A stretch of DNA of 64,000 bases from CAUJIW01 sp963205175 (GCA_041060555.1 JBEUDS010000018.1), one strand, 5' to 3'. Positions 8,190 through 17,661 are shown, counted from the stretch's first letter. Notes: generated by a model not told the origin, from the letters alone. Translations and numbers: made by a program.

Positions 8190-10007
8190 ATGTCCATTCG
8201 CCGTCTGCCCGATCATCTCGTCAACCAGATCGCCGCTGGCGAGGTCGTTGAACGGCCCGCCAACGCCTTGAAGGAACTGGTGGAAAACGCCGTCGACGCG
8301 GGCGCCCGCCGCGTTGTTGTCGATCTGGAGGAGGGTGGGCGACGGCTCATTCGGGTCACTGATGACGGGTGCGGCATGACCCCGGACGAGATTCGCCTCG
8401 CGCTGGAGCGCCATGCCACCTCCAAGCTGCCCTCCGATGACCTTGCCACCATCCGCACCCTGGGCTTCCGGGGTGAGGCACTGCCCTCCATCGCCTCGGT
8501 GGCCCGCTTCGACATCGCCAGCCGCCCCGCCGATGCGGCTTCCGGCTGGCGGGTGGTGGTGGACAACAGCCAGCTGGTGCAGGACGCGCCGGCGGCGCTC
8601 AATCCCGGTACCCGGGTGGCGGTCGAGGATCTGTTCGGCCGGCTGCCGGCGCGGCTCAAGTTCCTGAAGTCGGAGCGCGCCGAGCTGGCCGCCTGCGTCG
8701 ATATCGTCCGCCGGCTGGCGATGGCGCACCCGGCGGTCGCCTTCACGCTCACCCACAATGGCCGCACCCTGTTCCAGAGCGCGGCCCAGGCCGGCGACCT
8801 GTTCGCCGCCGGCGCCGGCCGCCTTGCCGACGTGCTGGGCGTCGAGTTCGCCGACAACGCGCTGGCGGTCGATCTGGCCCGCGACGGATTGCGGCTGACC
8901 GGTTTCGCGGGCCTGCCAACCTACAGCCGGGGCGTCGGCGACCACCAGTTCCTGTTCGTCGACGGCCGGCCGGTGCGCGACCGCCTGCTGTTGGGCGCTA
9001 TTCGCGCCGCCTATCAGGATGTGCTGGCGCATGATCGCTTTCCGGTTGTCGCGCTGTTCCTGGAAACGCCGGAGGGGTTCGTTGACGTCAATGTCCACCC
9101 GACGAAGGCGGAGGTGCGCTTTGCCGACCCGGGGCTGGTGCGCGGGCTGATTGTCGGGGGCCTGAAACACGCCCTGCGCGAGCATGGCCAGCGCACCGCC
9201 ACCACGGTTTCCAGCGCGGCGCTCGGCGCCTTCCGGCCGCTGAACGCCCCGTTGTCGGCGCCACCCCGGCCCTCGACGCCGGCAATGGCCGAGTGGACGT
9301 TGGCCTACAACACGCCTGGTGCTGGCGCCGGGCTGGCCCAGCCGGCGCTGACGCCGTTCATGCCGGGTGCGCGTGCCGCCGAGTCGATGCCAGCCGTCGA
9401 GCCCGCGGCGCCGGCTGCCGAGTCCTACCCGCTCGGCGCCGCGTGTGCCCAGATCGCCAACACCTACATCGTCGCCGAGACCGACGACGGCGGCATGGTG
9501 ATCGTCGACCAGCACGCCGCCCACGAGCGGCTGGTCTATGAGCGGATGAAGGCGGCACTCGCCGCCGGCGGGGTCAAGCGGCAGGTGCTGCTGTTGCCGG
9601 AGGTCGTGGAGCTCGATCTGATCGCCGCCGACGCGCTGGAGACCCGCGCCGACGAACTGGCGGCGCTGGGGCTGGTCGTCGAGCGTTTCGGGCCGTCGGC
9701 GGTGCTGGTACGAGAAGCGCCGGCACTGCTCGGTCAGGCGGACATCATCGGTCTGGTACGCGATCTTGCGGACGAGATTGTCCACCTCGGCGAGGCGCTG
9801 TCGCTGACCGAGAAGCTGCATGAAGTCTGCGCCACCATGGCCTGCCATGGCTCGGTGCGCTCCGGCCGGCGGCTGTCGCCGGCGGAGATGAACGCGCTGC
9901 TGCGGGAGATGGAGGCGACTCCCAATTCCGGCCAGTGCAACCATGGCCGGCCAACCTGGCTCAAGCTGGGCGCCGGTGACATCGAAAAGCTGTTCGGCCG
10001 GCGCTGA
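8190..10007 (+). CDS. mutL: DNA mismatch repair protein MutL
   Basis: MutL couples mismatch recognition by MutS to strand incision. The 605-residue protein has the GHKL ATPase N-terminus (LVNQIAAGEVVERPANALK, GFRGEALPSI), a variable linker at about 330-410, and a C-terminal dimerisation domain. DQHAAHERLVYE at residues 440-451 fits the DQHA-x2-E-x4-E metal-binding endonuclease motif, and QCNHGRPT near the end belongs to the same metal site. This marks the self-nicking MutL type used where MutH and Dam-directed repair are absent. The ATG at 8190 begins the conserved family start; an upstream in-frame ATG at 8127 adds unconserved residues. Confidence 0.97.
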   Translation: MSIRRLPDHLVNQIAAGEVVERPANALKELVENAVDAGARRVVVDLEEGGRRLIRVTDDGCGMTPDEIRLALERHATSKLPSDDLATIRTLGFRGEALPSIASVARFDIASRPADAASGWRVVVDNSQLVQDAPAALNPGTRVAVEDLFGRLPARLKFLKSERAELAACVDIVRRLAMAHPAVAFTLTHNGRTLFQSAAQAGDLFAAGAGRLADVLGVEFADNALAVDLARDGLRLTGFAGLPTYSRGVGDHQFLFVDGRPVRDRLLLGAIRAAYQDVLAHDRFPVVALFLETPEGFVDVNVHPTKAEVRFADPGLVRGLIVGGLKHALREHGQRTATTVSSAALGAFRPLNAPLSAPPRPSTPAMAEWTLAYNTPGAGAGLAQPALTPFMPGARAAESMPAVEPAAPAAESYPLGAACAQIANTYIVAETDDGGMVIVDQHAAHERLVYERMKAALAAGGVKRQVLLLPEVVELDLIAADALETRADELAALGLVVERFGPSAVLVREAPALLGQADIIGLVRDLADEIVHLGEALSLTEKLHEVCATMACHGSVRSGRRLSPAEMNALLREMEATPNSGQCNHGRPTWLKLGAGDIEKLFGRR

Positions 10008-10050
10008 GGCCGGCGTTCGTGAGCAGGCAAGGCGGCGGCGTTGTGGCCGC

Positions 10051-11226
10051 TCAGTCGTGGTCCTCGGCGGTGTCGGGGCCGGCGGCGGGGCCGGGGCCGC
10101 GCCGATAGGGCGTGAAGCGGCCGAGATAGGCGATGTCGGCGGCCACGGCATGGCGCTCGCGGTCGAGGAAATCCGCCACCGCGCGGCGGAAGCCCGGATG
10201 GGCGATCCAGTGGGCCGAGGTGGTGCGCACCGGTTCGTAGCCGCGCGCCAGCTTGTGCTCGCCCTGGGCGCCGGCCTCTACGGTGGCGAGGCCACGGGCG
10301 ATGGCGAAGTCGATGGCCTGATAGTAGCACAACTCGAAGTGCAGCATCGGGTGGTGCTCGGTGCAGCCCCAGTAGCGGCCGTACAGGGTGTTGGCGCCGA
10401 TCATGTTGAAGGCGCCGGCGACCGGACGATCACCGCGGTAGGCCAGTACCAGCAGCACCTGGTCGGCCATGGTGGCGCCGACGCGGGTGAAGGCGTCGCG
10501 GGTGAGGTAGGGCCGGCCCCATTTTCGGGCGCCGGTATCCTGATAGAAGGCCCACAGTGCGTTCCAGTGCGACTCGTCCAGCGCCGCGCCGGTCAGCGCC
10601 CTGATCTCCAGACCGCTTTCCAAGGCCTGCTGACGTTCGCGACGGATCGTCTTGCGCTTGCGCGAGGCCAGCGTCGCCAGGAAATCGTCGAAGCTGGCAT
10701 AGCCGCGATTGACCCAGTGGAACTGCTGGTCGTGGCGGATCAGCCAGTCGTCGGCCTTGAACAGGGGCACCTGGCCGGGCGCGATGAAGGTGGCGTGGGC
10801 CGAGGACAGGCCGGCGCGTTCCACCAGTGATCGCGCGCCCGCCAGCAGGCTGGCCGCCGCCGCCCGGTCAGCCAGCAGCAGGCGCGGCCCGGTGGCTGGC
10901 GTGAACGGCACGGCGATCTGCAGTTTGGGGTAATAGTCGCCGCCGGCGCGCGAGAAGGCGTCCGCCCAGCTGTGATCGAACACATATTCGCCGTAGGAGT
11001 GGCTTTTGCCATAGGCCGGCATCACACCGGCGATGGCGCCGCCAGTGTCGCGCGCCACCAGGTGCAGCGGTGTCCAGCCGGTCTCCGGCGTCGCGCTGCC
11101 GCTGGCTTCCAGTGCGGTCAGGAAGGCGTGGGCGACGAACGGATTGCCGGCGCCGGCGCAGCGGTCCCAGTCGGCGGCGGGAATGCTGGCGATGCTGTTG
11201 GAGACACTGACGGTGAACGCGGTCAT
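10051..11226 (-). CDS. FemAB-like GNAT-fold protein (PF04339 family)
   Basis: The 391-residue protein resembles the FemAB_like/DUF482 family, which has two GNAT-type acyltransferase folds related to the peptidoglycan-bridge aminoacyltransferases. Features seen include the N-terminal NPFVAHAFLTALE, YVFDHSWADAF, the central basic segment RKRKTIRRERQ and the C-terminal HWIAHPGFRRAVADFL typical of this group. No signal peptide is present, so it is cytoplasmic. The true substrate of this bacterial family is not established. It is a single gene between the mutL end and the znuD terminator. Confidence 0.82.
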   Translation of the reverse strand: MTAFTVSVSNSIASIPAADWDRCAGAGNPFVAHAFLTALEASGSATPETGWTPLHLVARDTGGAIAGVMPAYGKSHSYGEYVFDHSWADAFSRAGGDYYPKLQIAVPFTPATGPRLLLADRAAAASLLAGARSLVERAGLSSAHATFIAPGQVPLFKADDWLIRHDQQFHWVNRGYASFDDFLATLASRKRKTIRRERQQALESGLEIRALTGAALDESHWNALWAFYQDTGARKWGRPYLTRDAFTRVGATMADQVLLVLAYRGDRPVAGAFNMIGANTLYGRYWGCTEHHPMLHFELCYYQAIDFAIARGLATVEAGAQGEHKLARGYEPVRTTSAHWIAHPGFRRAVADFLDRERHAVAADIAYLGRFTPYRRGPGPAAGPDTAEDHD

Positions 11227-11253
11227 GCGTTCACCTTAAGCGGATTTCGCGCG

Positions 11254-11284
11254 CAGAAAAGAGGCCGGCGCCCGGGCGCCGGCC
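11254..11284 (-). terminator. Rho-independent terminator of the zinc receptor gene
   Basis: Bases 11263-11284 form a perfect 22-bp GC palindrome (half GGCCGGCGCCC). On the minus strand it is followed by TCTTTTCT. It lies 6 bp past the stop of the znuD-like gene and before the FemAB-like gene, so it separates the two minus-strand units. Confidence 0.75.
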
Positions 11285-11290
11285 GTCGGG

Positions 11291-13405
11291 TCAGAAGCCG
11301 ATGCGGGCGGTCAGGCGGAAATCCCGGCCAGCCAGCGGTGCCACGTCCTTGAGGAAGGAGGCATGACGGCGGGCATCGACGTCGAACAGGTTGTTGAGCT
11401 GGGCCACCAGTGACACCTCGCGGTTCCGCCCCCACGGCCGCCAGGTCGTCGCCAGGTTGACCATGGTGTAGCCGTCGGTGGGGAATTCGTAGGCGCCGAC
11501 CTTTTTCTGGTCGTCCACCAGTTCCACCTCGCCGCGCGCGTCCAGCGTCTCGGACTGACCTTCCAGGCCGACGAGCAGGCGTTTGGCCGGGATGCGCGGC
11601 AACGGGGTGCCGTCGTCGAGGTTCTTGGCGCGGGTGATGTCGCCGGTGACGTCGCCGACGAAGGTCCAGCCGGCGGCGCGGCCGAGCTCGACCGAGGCCT
11701 CCAGTTCCAGGCCGTAGTATCGGGCATCGACCTGGCCATAGCGCAACACCGGCAGATCCTCCGCGATCTCGCCGGTTGCCTCGGCGAGGATGTAGTTGGA
11801 GAAGCGGCTCCAGTAGGCGGTCAGCCCGAAGCTGTAGCGCTCGGCACGGGCACGCAGCCAGGCCTCCGCACCCCACGCCTTTTCCACCTTCAGGTCCGGG
11901 TCACCGATCTCGTAGGAGCGCGTCGCCGCATGGGCGCCATCGAAGAAGAGTTCCTCGGCCGCTGGCGCGCGGGCGGTGCGCGACACGCTGGCGCCCAGCC
12001 GCCAGGCATCGGCCAGCTTGTAGTTGGCGGCCAGCGAGCCGCTGACACTGTCGAAGTGGCGCCGGGCGCCAAGGTCGCGCGCGCTTACCTTGTCGCGGTC
12101 GTAGCGCAGCGCGCCTTCGATGGTCAGCGGGTCAAACTCCAGCGCCTGCAGGGCGAAGGCGCCGAACTGGTTGGTGATGTTGTCCGGCAGTACCAGTTCC
12201 GCGCCGCGTACCTTGAAGTCACGCCGCGCCAACTGCACGCCGAACGCACCCCGCCAGGCGCCGCGCTGGCGCTGGGTCAGTTCCAGCCGGCCCTCGTAGC
12301 CATTGTTGCGGAACGTCGTCTCGACCTCGCCGTCGGCGATTTCCGAATGCTCGTATTTTGCCCAGCCGAAGCGGAAACGGGCATCCTCGATGAAGCCGTC
12401 CGAGAACCTGTACTGCGCCTTGGCGTCGATCCTGGTCTGCTTCAGCTTGATCTGGATGTCCTCGTGGCTGTGGCCGTGGTCATGATCCTCGTCTTCCTCG
12501 TGGTCATGATCCTCGTCCTCGTCGTGATCCTCGTCAGGCACATAGTCAGCCAGGGTCAGCCGGGGGTCGAAACTGTGGCCGGGAATGCCGTATCTGGTCT
12601 CCAGCCGGCTGACGGCAATACCGATCATGCCGTTGTCGAACAGCTTGCTGACGCCGACAGAGCCGCTCTTCACCCACAGCGCGCTGTTATCGAGCGTACC
12701 GTGCTCGTCGTGTTCCTCGCCGACGTCGGCCAGTCGTGCGCGCAGATACTTGGAATCGGCGTGGCCGCCGATCTCCATGTCGCCGGTGTCGCGATAGCTG
12801 GCGCCGACATGGACCGCCACCGAGTCGTCAAGACGGGCGGTGATGCCGGTGGCGGCGCTGAAGTCGTTGGCCGCCGTGCCATAGCCCATCGAGGCGTGAC
12901 CATCGATGACGTCGGCCGGCACGGTGAGCGGGATGCGGTCGTCGATCTGGTTGACCACGCCCCCCATGGCGGCGGCGCCGTAGAGCAGGGTCGCCGGCCC
13001 ACGCAGCACCTCGATGCGGGTGGCGGCGGTGGGGTCGTCGGAGACCGCATGGTCGGCCGAGGTGTTGGAAACGTCGATGCTGCCGATGCCGTCGATGAGG
13101 ATGCGGATGCGCTCGCCCTGGAAGCCGCGCAGCACCGGCCGCGAGGCGCCGGGGCCGAAGGAGGTGGCGGAAACGCCCGGCAGCGAGGCCAGGGTGTCGC
13201 CCAGCGTCGCCTTCATCGCCCGTCCCAGGGCGTCTGCTGACAGCACTGAGGTTGCCTGCAGCGTGTCGAGCCGCTCGCGCATCAGCGGCGCTGTCACCAC
13301 CAGGTCTGGTGCCTGGCTTTTCCTGTCTGCGTCGGTCGCATTCGCCATGGCGGGTGCGCTGAGGCCAAGGGCGCTCAACCCGATCAGGCTGGCAACGGTT
13401 TTCAT
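11291..13405 (-). CDS. znuD: ZnuD-like TonB-dependent zinc receptor
   Basis: This 704-residue outer-membrane receptor should import zinc under scarcity using TonB energy. It has a signal peptide (about 1-22), a TonB-box-like DLVVTAP, a plug domain with RIEVLRGPATLLYGAAAMGG, and a beta-barrel ending in the outer-membrane signature Phe. An extracellular-loop segment at about residues 287-317 is almost entirely Asp, Glu and His, the hallmark of ZnuD-type receptors, which concentrate Zn2+ there. A ribosome-binding GGGAG precedes the ATG, and a Zur-like operator lies 40 bp upstream. No znuABC genes are in the window. Copper or nickel specificity cannot be excluded. Confidence 0.88.
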   Translation of the reverse strand: MKTVASLIGLSALGLSAPAMANATDADRKSQAPDLVVTAPLMRERLDTLQATSVLSADALGRAMKATLGDTLASLPGVSATSFGPGASRPVLRGFQGERIRILIDGIGSIDVSNTSADHAVSDDPTAATRIEVLRGPATLLYGAAAMGGVVNQIDDRIPLTVPADVIDGHASMGYGTAANDFSAATGITARLDDSVAVHVGASYRDTGDMEIGGHADSKYLRARLADVGEEHDEHGTLDNSALWVKSGSVGVSKLFDNGMIGIAVSRLETRYGIPGHSFDPRLTLADYVPDEDHDEDEDHDHEEDEDHDHGHSHEDIQIKLKQTRIDAKAQYRFSDGFIEDARFRFGWAKYEHSEIADGEVETTFRNNGYEGRLELTQRQRGAWRGAFGVQLARRDFKVRGAELVLPDNITNQFGAFALQALEFDPLTIEGALRYDRDKVSARDLGARRHFDSVSGSLAANYKLADAWRLGASVSRTARAPAAEELFFDGAHAATRSYEIGDPDLKVEKAWGAEAWLRARAERYSFGLTAYWSRFSNYILAEATGEIAEDLPVLRYGQVDARYYGLELEASVELGRAAGWTFVGDVTGDITRAKNLDDGTPLPRIPAKRLLVGLEGQSETLDARGEVELVDDQKKVGAYEFPTDGYTMVNLATTWRPWGRNREVSLVAQLNNLFDVDARRHASFLKDVAPLAGRDFRLTARIGF

Positions 13406-13444
13406 CTGCTTACTCCCTGCACAAGCTATGCAGCGGTGGTATAT

Positions 13445-13462
13445 GTGATGTTATTACATGTC
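13445..13462. promoter_or_regulatory. Candidate Zur operator
   Basis: GTGATGTTATTACATGTC resembles the alphaproteobacterial Zur pattern GTAATGTTATAACATTAC at 14 of 18 positions, with the core ATGTTAT-nACAT. It lies 40 bp upstream of the zinc receptor start in the only AT-rich stretch of that gap. Repression by zinc-bound Zur is inferred. Confidence 0.55.
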
Positions 13463-13602
13463 AATCAGGGCTGGGGCGCACATATTGCGACCGCGAAAGA
13501 TTTGTCGCGCCGCCACACTTAATTCACAGTCTGGTCATGCCGGGTTCATACCGGAGTGGATAAGGTATCCTCTGACTTCTTGCATCGGCAGCAGTTGAGC
13601 CC

Positions 13603-14880
13603 ATGACATTCGCCCTTCCGCAACCCCGGCTGGACAGCGCGCTTCACCTTTTGAAGCGTGGCGATGCCGCCATGCGCGACAACACGACCTCACAGGTCGA
13701 TGTCGCCGTGCTGGTGTTCGACCTGCGGGGGTCGGGCGTCGTGCGCAATGCCTTGCGGATCGCCGAGCGGGTGGTGGCCGCCGGCATGAGCTGCGATCTG
13801 GTGGTGGTGCAAGGTGGCGGCGATTTCCGCCACGCGCTGCCGTCGTCGTTGCGACTGGTCCAGCTTGGCGCCGACGAGGGCGGCAACCGGGCGGTGGCGA
13901 CGCTGCGGGCGGTCCCGGCGTTGCGGGCCTATGTCGAGGCCCGGCGGCCAGGCGTGCTGTTCTCCTCCGGCAATCATGTCCATCCCTTGGCGGCGCTGGC
14001 CCTGCGTGGGGTCAAGCAGCCGCCCAAACTCGTCATGCGCGCCTCCAATGACATGGTGCATCCGCGCAAGCGCGGCTGGGAGGCGCTGGTGGCGCCGGTG
14101 GTGGCGGCGCTGGCCCGGCCGTGGCTCAAGGCGATGTTCGCGGCGGCCGACCGCATCGTCGCGGTATCACGCGATCTGGCTGGCAACATCGCCCGTGATC
14201 TCGACCTGCGCGACCATCGCATCGACTATCTGCCCAACGGTATTGATCTGGCGACGGTGGCCCGCCAGGCGGCCGCACCGCTCGATGATCCATGGTTTTC
14301 TCCCGGCGCGCCGCCGGTGATCGTTGGCATCGGCCGGCTGGTGCGGCAGAAGAATTTTCCACTGCTGGTCGAGGCCTTCGCCCGGCTGCGCGCGCATACG
14401 CCGGCGCGACTGCTGATCCTCGGTGGCGGCACGCCGGCGGCCACCGCCCGGCTGCGGGCACAGGCCGAGCGCCTGGGTGTCGCCGACGATGTACGACTGG
14501 CCGGCTTCTGCGCCAACCCCTTCGCCTATCTCAGGCGCGCCAACCTGTTCGTGCTGTCGTCGTCGTGGGAAGGCATGAGCAACGCCCTGCTGGAGGCGCT
14601 GGCCTGCGGCTGCCCGGTGGTTGCCACCAACTGCCCGACCGGCACGGCGGAAGTGCTCGCCAATGGCCGCTTCGGGCCGCTGGTGCCGCTCGATGATGCC
14701 GCCGCGCTGGCCGATGCCATGGCCTGGCGGCTGGCGCGCCCCCGTGCGGCCGAGTCGCTGATGGCGCGCGCGCGCGTCTTCTCACTCGACGACACGCTGG
14801 AAAGCTATATCCGGGTGTTCGCCGAGGAACTGGGCCGGCCGCAGCCTCGACGCTCGACTGGTCTGCCAAAGGTTGCCTGA
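13603..14880 (+). CDS. GT4-family glycosyltransferase
   Basis: The 425-residue GT-B protein should transfer a sugar from a nucleotide donor to an envelope acceptor such as lipopolysaccharide, exopolysaccharide or a glycolipid. It has an N-terminal acceptor domain with the Gly-rich LRGSGVVRNALRIAE, a central hinge (IVGIGRLVRQKNFPLLVEAF) and the C-terminal donor-site motif EGMSNALLE (E-x7-E) followed by ALACGCPVVATNCPTG. No signal peptide or membrane segment is evident. Start choice is uncertain: the ATG at 13603 has no clear ribosome-binding site, and one at 13672 would remove 23 residues. It converges with the lipid head-group cassette at its 3' end. Confidence 0.88.
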   Translation: MTFALPQPRLDSALHLLKRGDAAMRDNTTSQVDVAVLVFDLRGSGVVRNALRIAERVVAAGMSCDLVVVQGGGDFRHALPSSLRLVQLGADEGGNRAVATLRAVPALRAYVEARRPGVLFSSGNHVHPLAALALRGVKQPPKLVMRASNDMVHPRKRGWEALVAPVVAALARPWLKAMFAAADRIVAVSRDLAGNIARDLDLRDHRIDYLPNGIDLATVARQAAAPLDDPWFSPGAPPVIVGIGRLVRQKNFPLLVEAFARLRAHTPARLLILGGGTPAATARLRAQAERLGVADDVRLAGFCANPFAYLRRANLFVLSSSWEGMSNALLEALACGCPVVATNCPTGTAEVLANGRFGPLVPLDDAAALADAMAWRLARPRAAESLMARARVFSLDDTLESYIRVFAEELGRPQPRRSTGLPKVA

Positions 14881-14927
14881 CCGTCAACCCTCGCGCTGCC
14901 GTTGATCACGACTGTCGAGCCAGCCGC

Positions 14928-15617
14928 TTAGTCCCAGTCGATGATTTGCCAGCCGCGCGCCAGCGCCAGCGCCCGCAGTTTCCGGTTGGGGTTGGTGGCG
15001 ACCGCCACGTCCGCCCAGTCGAACACCGGCTGGTCGGAGTGATGGTCGGAATAGAAGGTGACGTGGCAGGCGTTTCGCGCCAGCCCCTCGGCCGCCAGAT
15101 AGTCCAGCACCATGGCGAGCTTGGCCGGGCCATAGCAGTTCTCGCCGTCGATGGCCGGCAGGATATGCTGGCCGGCATCCCACACCGAACGGGTGGCGAC
15201 GATCTCGCTGACACCCAGCCGGGCGGCGATGTCGTCGACGTAGAAGTCGTAGCTGGCGGTGGCGAGGATGACCCGCGCGCCGGCGGCCTTGTCGGTCGCG
15301 ATCTGTGCCAGTGCGCCAGCGTAGATGCCGCCAGCGAACAGGCGGTCGACGAAGCGGTCGATCGCCGGTTGCAGCTGGGTGGCGCTGGGCCTGCCCACCA
15401 GCAGCGCCAGCATCAGCGTCTTCAGCCGGCCGCGGCTGATCCATTTGCCGACATAGGCGAGCAGGCACGCCACCACCAGCGGCGCCGTCAGCAGCCGCCA
15501 CGGCCGGTGCCTGGCCGCCCACGCCAGCATGAACGGCGTGTAGGTGGGGTAGCGGGTGATGGTGCGATCCATGTCGTAGATCGCCAGCCGGATCGGGGTC
15601 GCCAGGGTGTCGCTCAC
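14928..15617 (-). CDS. HAD-IB family phosphatase
   Basis: The 229-residue protein has the HAD motifs: YDMDRTIT (nucleophile Asp15, acid/base Asp17), ILATASYDFY (motif II), a Lys in YGPAKLAMVL (motif III) and FYSDHHSDQPVFDWAD (motif IV). The arrangement is that of the IB subgroup, which includes phosphoserine and lipid-head-group phosphatases. The cap region contains a hydrophobic stretch (WRLLTAPLVVACLLAYV) that may touch the membrane. It is last in a three-gene unit, overlapping the nucleotidyltransferase by 4 bp (15614-15617). In this setting it most likely dephosphorylates a phosphorylated polar head group or its precursor. Confidence 0.85.
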   Translation of the reverse strand: MSDTLATPIRLAIYDMDRTITRYPTYTPFMLAWAARHRPWRLLTAPLVVACLLAYVGKWISRGRLKTLMLALLVGRPSATQLQPAIDRFVDRLFAGGIYAGALAQIATDKAAGARVILATASYDFYVDDIAARLGVSEIVATRSVWDAGQHILPAIDGENCYGPAKLAMVLDYLAAEGLARNACHVTFYSDHHSDQPVFDWADVAVATNPNRKLRALALARGWQIIDWD

Positions 15618-16417
15618 GGGGCGCGGTCTTTCAGGATTTGCTCGACCAGCATGTGGTCGTCCGGTTTGTCGACGTCGATGCAGGCTTCCGCCTCGGCCAT
15701 CACCACCGGGATCGCGGTGAGCCCGAGCCGGCGGCCGGCGGCGGCGAAAGCGGCCGGCAGGCTGATCGAGCGGGTCAGCATCCGCAGGAACAGCCAGGGG
15801 CCGAAGCGGGCGAAGATCTTCCAGACCTTCTTGCGATCCTGCTCCACCTCCCGCCAGAGTTCGAGCGCCGCGCGGGCGCCGGGGTCGCGGAACAGGAACA
15901 GGTTGGCGCCGGAGTACCAGCCGCCGCGGAACTTCAGCCAGGTGCGCCGGCTGAGCGGATAGCGGGCAAGCAGGGTCGCCTGCTCGACGAAGCCGACCGC
16001 GAGGTCGGCGCCGCTGGCGACGGCGGGCGTCAGGAACGAGGCGACCATGGCCGGCGTCAGCAGCGCATGATCGGCGGTGGTCAGCAGCAGCGGGCTGCCG
16101 TCGCCGTCGAGCGCCGCCATCGCGTCGAGCACGCTGGCCGAGATGGATTCCCGCGAGGTGCGGAAACCGACCCGTGGATCGTCGGCCAGCCAGGTGAGGT
16201 CGGGGTGGGTCATCAGCAGTTCGGGTTCCTGCGTCAGCAGCACCACCCGGCCGATGCCCGGCGTCGCCAGCAGGGCGCGCACCACCCGGCCGACCATCGG
16301 CTCGCCGCCCACCGGAATGATGGCCTTGAACGAGACCCCGAAATGCTCGGCCAGCGGATCGCGCCCCGGCCGCCGGCCGGCCGGCACGAGGGCTGTCACC
16401 GGCAGCGGGAGCGTCAT
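15614..16417 (-). CDS. MobA-like nucleotidyltransferase
   Basis: The 267-residue Rossmann-type protein resembles NTP transferases (MobA-like/IspD-like). It begins with VTALVPAGRRPGRDPLAEHFG, a modified Gly-rich nucleotide loop, and then has FKAIIPVGGEPMVGRVVRALL and a metal-binding Asp in LLTTADHALL. Next to a CDP-alcohol phosphatidyltransferase the likely job is to make a CDP-activated polyol from CTP and a phosphorylated alcohol such as inositol phosphate or a related compound. Both its ends overlap neighbours by 4 bp. The exact alcohol cannot be read from sequence; the altered N-terminal loop (AGRRPGRDP rather than AGGxGxRxxP) is notable. Confidence 0.8.
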   Translation of the reverse strand: MTLPLPVTALVPAGRRPGRDPLAEHFGVSFKAIIPVGGEPMVGRVVRALLATPGIGRVVLLTQEPELLMTHPDLTWLADDPRVGFRTSRESISASVLDAMAALDGDGSPLLLTTADHALLTPAMVASFLTPAVASGADLAVGFVEQATLLARYPLSRRTWLKFRGGWYSGANLFLFRDPGARAALELWREVEQDRKKVWKIFARFGPWLFLRMLTRSISLPAAFAAAGRRLGLTAIPVVMAEAEACIDVDKPDDHMLVEQILKDRAP

Positions 16418-17535
16418 GCCGCCCGCAGCCAGGAGACGATCGGCTTGCCGCTCATGCGGGCGAGCAGCGCCTGGAACAGGCGCACGAGGTGGAACACGAA
16501 CGACAACGCGCTCCAGCCCACCACCAGCAGCAGGCCGATGTCCGGCCGGCCGAACAGCAGACTGCCGGTCATCAGCAGCACATTGGGGTTGCGGCGGGCG
16601 GTGATCAGCCGGAACTGGGAGTCAATGCGCTCCCAGACATGGATGTGCATCCCGAACAACCGCTGGAAGGCACCTTCCACCAGACGACCGGCGACATAGG
16701 TGACAAGGATCGCCCACATCATCTGCTCGAACAGCGGGGGGGCGAGCGGCGTGCCATAGGCGGCCAGACCCCAGGCCCAGGCCCAGTACCAGAAGGGCGG
16801 ATGGATGAGGTCGATGCCGTGGTCGAACAGATTGCCGAACTTGGACGAGGTAATGGTCACGCGCGCCAGTTTGCCGTCGACGGTGTCCAGCACCATCATC
16901 GTCCAGCCCATGGCCAGCCCGCTCCAGTACCAGCCTTCGGCAAAGGCGAAGGTGGCGGCGATGCACAGCACCAGGCCGATGGCGGTGACCATGTTGGGCG
17001 TCAGGCGCAGGCGTGCCGCCAGCCGGGTCAGGTGGAAGGCCAGCACCGGCCAGGCATATTTGGTCAGCAGGTCGGTGACACCCTTGTAGGCGCCGTAATA
17101 GCTGTCGCGCTCGATGCCGGGCACGGTCTCGGGCGTCAGCGGCCGTACGAACGGGGTCTCGCGCTTGCGCAGCTCGTGATTGTAGATCTCGGCGCCCCGG
17201 TCGGCGGCGAACTCGGTGATGCCGTGGGCGGCCTGCCACGGCGTGCCGGCGGTCATCGCGGCCAGTGCCGCGGGCGCGTGTTCGGCGGACAGGTTGGCCA
17301 GCACCACCCGGCCGCCGAGCGTCAGCACCGACGGCTGCTCCTTCATGGCGACGACCCAGGCTGGATCGAAGGCGAAGCGGGCGTCGGCGAGGAACACCCG
17401 GCCGGTATCGGGCAGGGCGTCCGGTCGCGCGATGGCAACGCCATTCTTCTCGAAGATGCGGGTGATACGCTGCGCGGACGTCAGCCCCCACAGAGGGGTG
17501 GCACAGGAACCAACAATGACGGCCGCGTCGCTCAT
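16414..17535 (-). CDS. CDP-alcohol phosphatidyltransferase with N-terminal extra domain
   Basis: The 373-residue membrane enzyme carries a complete CDP-alcohol phosphotransferase signature, D-x2-D-G-x2-A-R-x8-G-x3-D-x3-D, at about residues 216-242 (DTVDGKLAR then GNLFDHGID). About six membrane segments follow and flank it. The first 150 residues are a soluble domain not found in ordinary PgsA or Pcs; they loosely recall a degenerate nucleotide- or sugar-phosphate-binding domain, as in fused inositol-phosphate cytidylyltransferase/transferase proteins. It is the first gene of the cassette with the nucleotidyltransferase and HAD phosphatase, and is divergent from mlaE. The likely role is making an uncommon phospholipid or phosphodiester head group. 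Confidence 0.85.
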   Translation of the reverse strand: MSDAAVIVGSCATPLWGLTSAQRITRIFEKNGVAIARPDALPDTGRVFLADARFAFDPAWVVAMKEQPSVLTLGGRVVLANLSAEHAPAALAAMTAGTPWQAAHGITEFAADRGAEIYNHELRKRETPFVRPLTPETVPGIERDSYYGAYKGVTDLLTKYAWPVLAFHLTRLAARLRLTPNMVTAIGLVLCIAATFAFAEGWYWSGLAMGWTMMVLDTVDGKLARVTITSSKFGNLFDHGIDLIHPPFWYWAWAWGLAAYGTPLAPPLFEQMMWAILVTYVAGRLVEGAFQRLFGMHIHVWERIDSQFRLITARRNPNVLLMTGSLLFGRPDIGLLLVVGWSALSFVFHLVRLFQALLARMSGKPIVSWLRAA

Positions 17536-17661
17536 GAACGGCTCTCTCTCAATGTCATGTGGCCGAAATGTGGTCAGTTGTCGATGGGCGTGGGGTTGTC
17601 GTGCAGAATCCTGCCATTACAGTGCGCTCCGGGCACGAAGCCGTGCAGGTGAGGATGAGAT

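Noticed and set aside
8043..10151. 702-codon minus-strand frame opposite mutL
   Set aside because: Antisense shadow of mutL with a biased Arg/Gln/Gly composition.
12470..12560. Simple-sequence repeat in the zinc receptor gene
   Set aside because: It is the coding sequence for the Asp/Glu/His loop, in frame, and not a separate repeat element.
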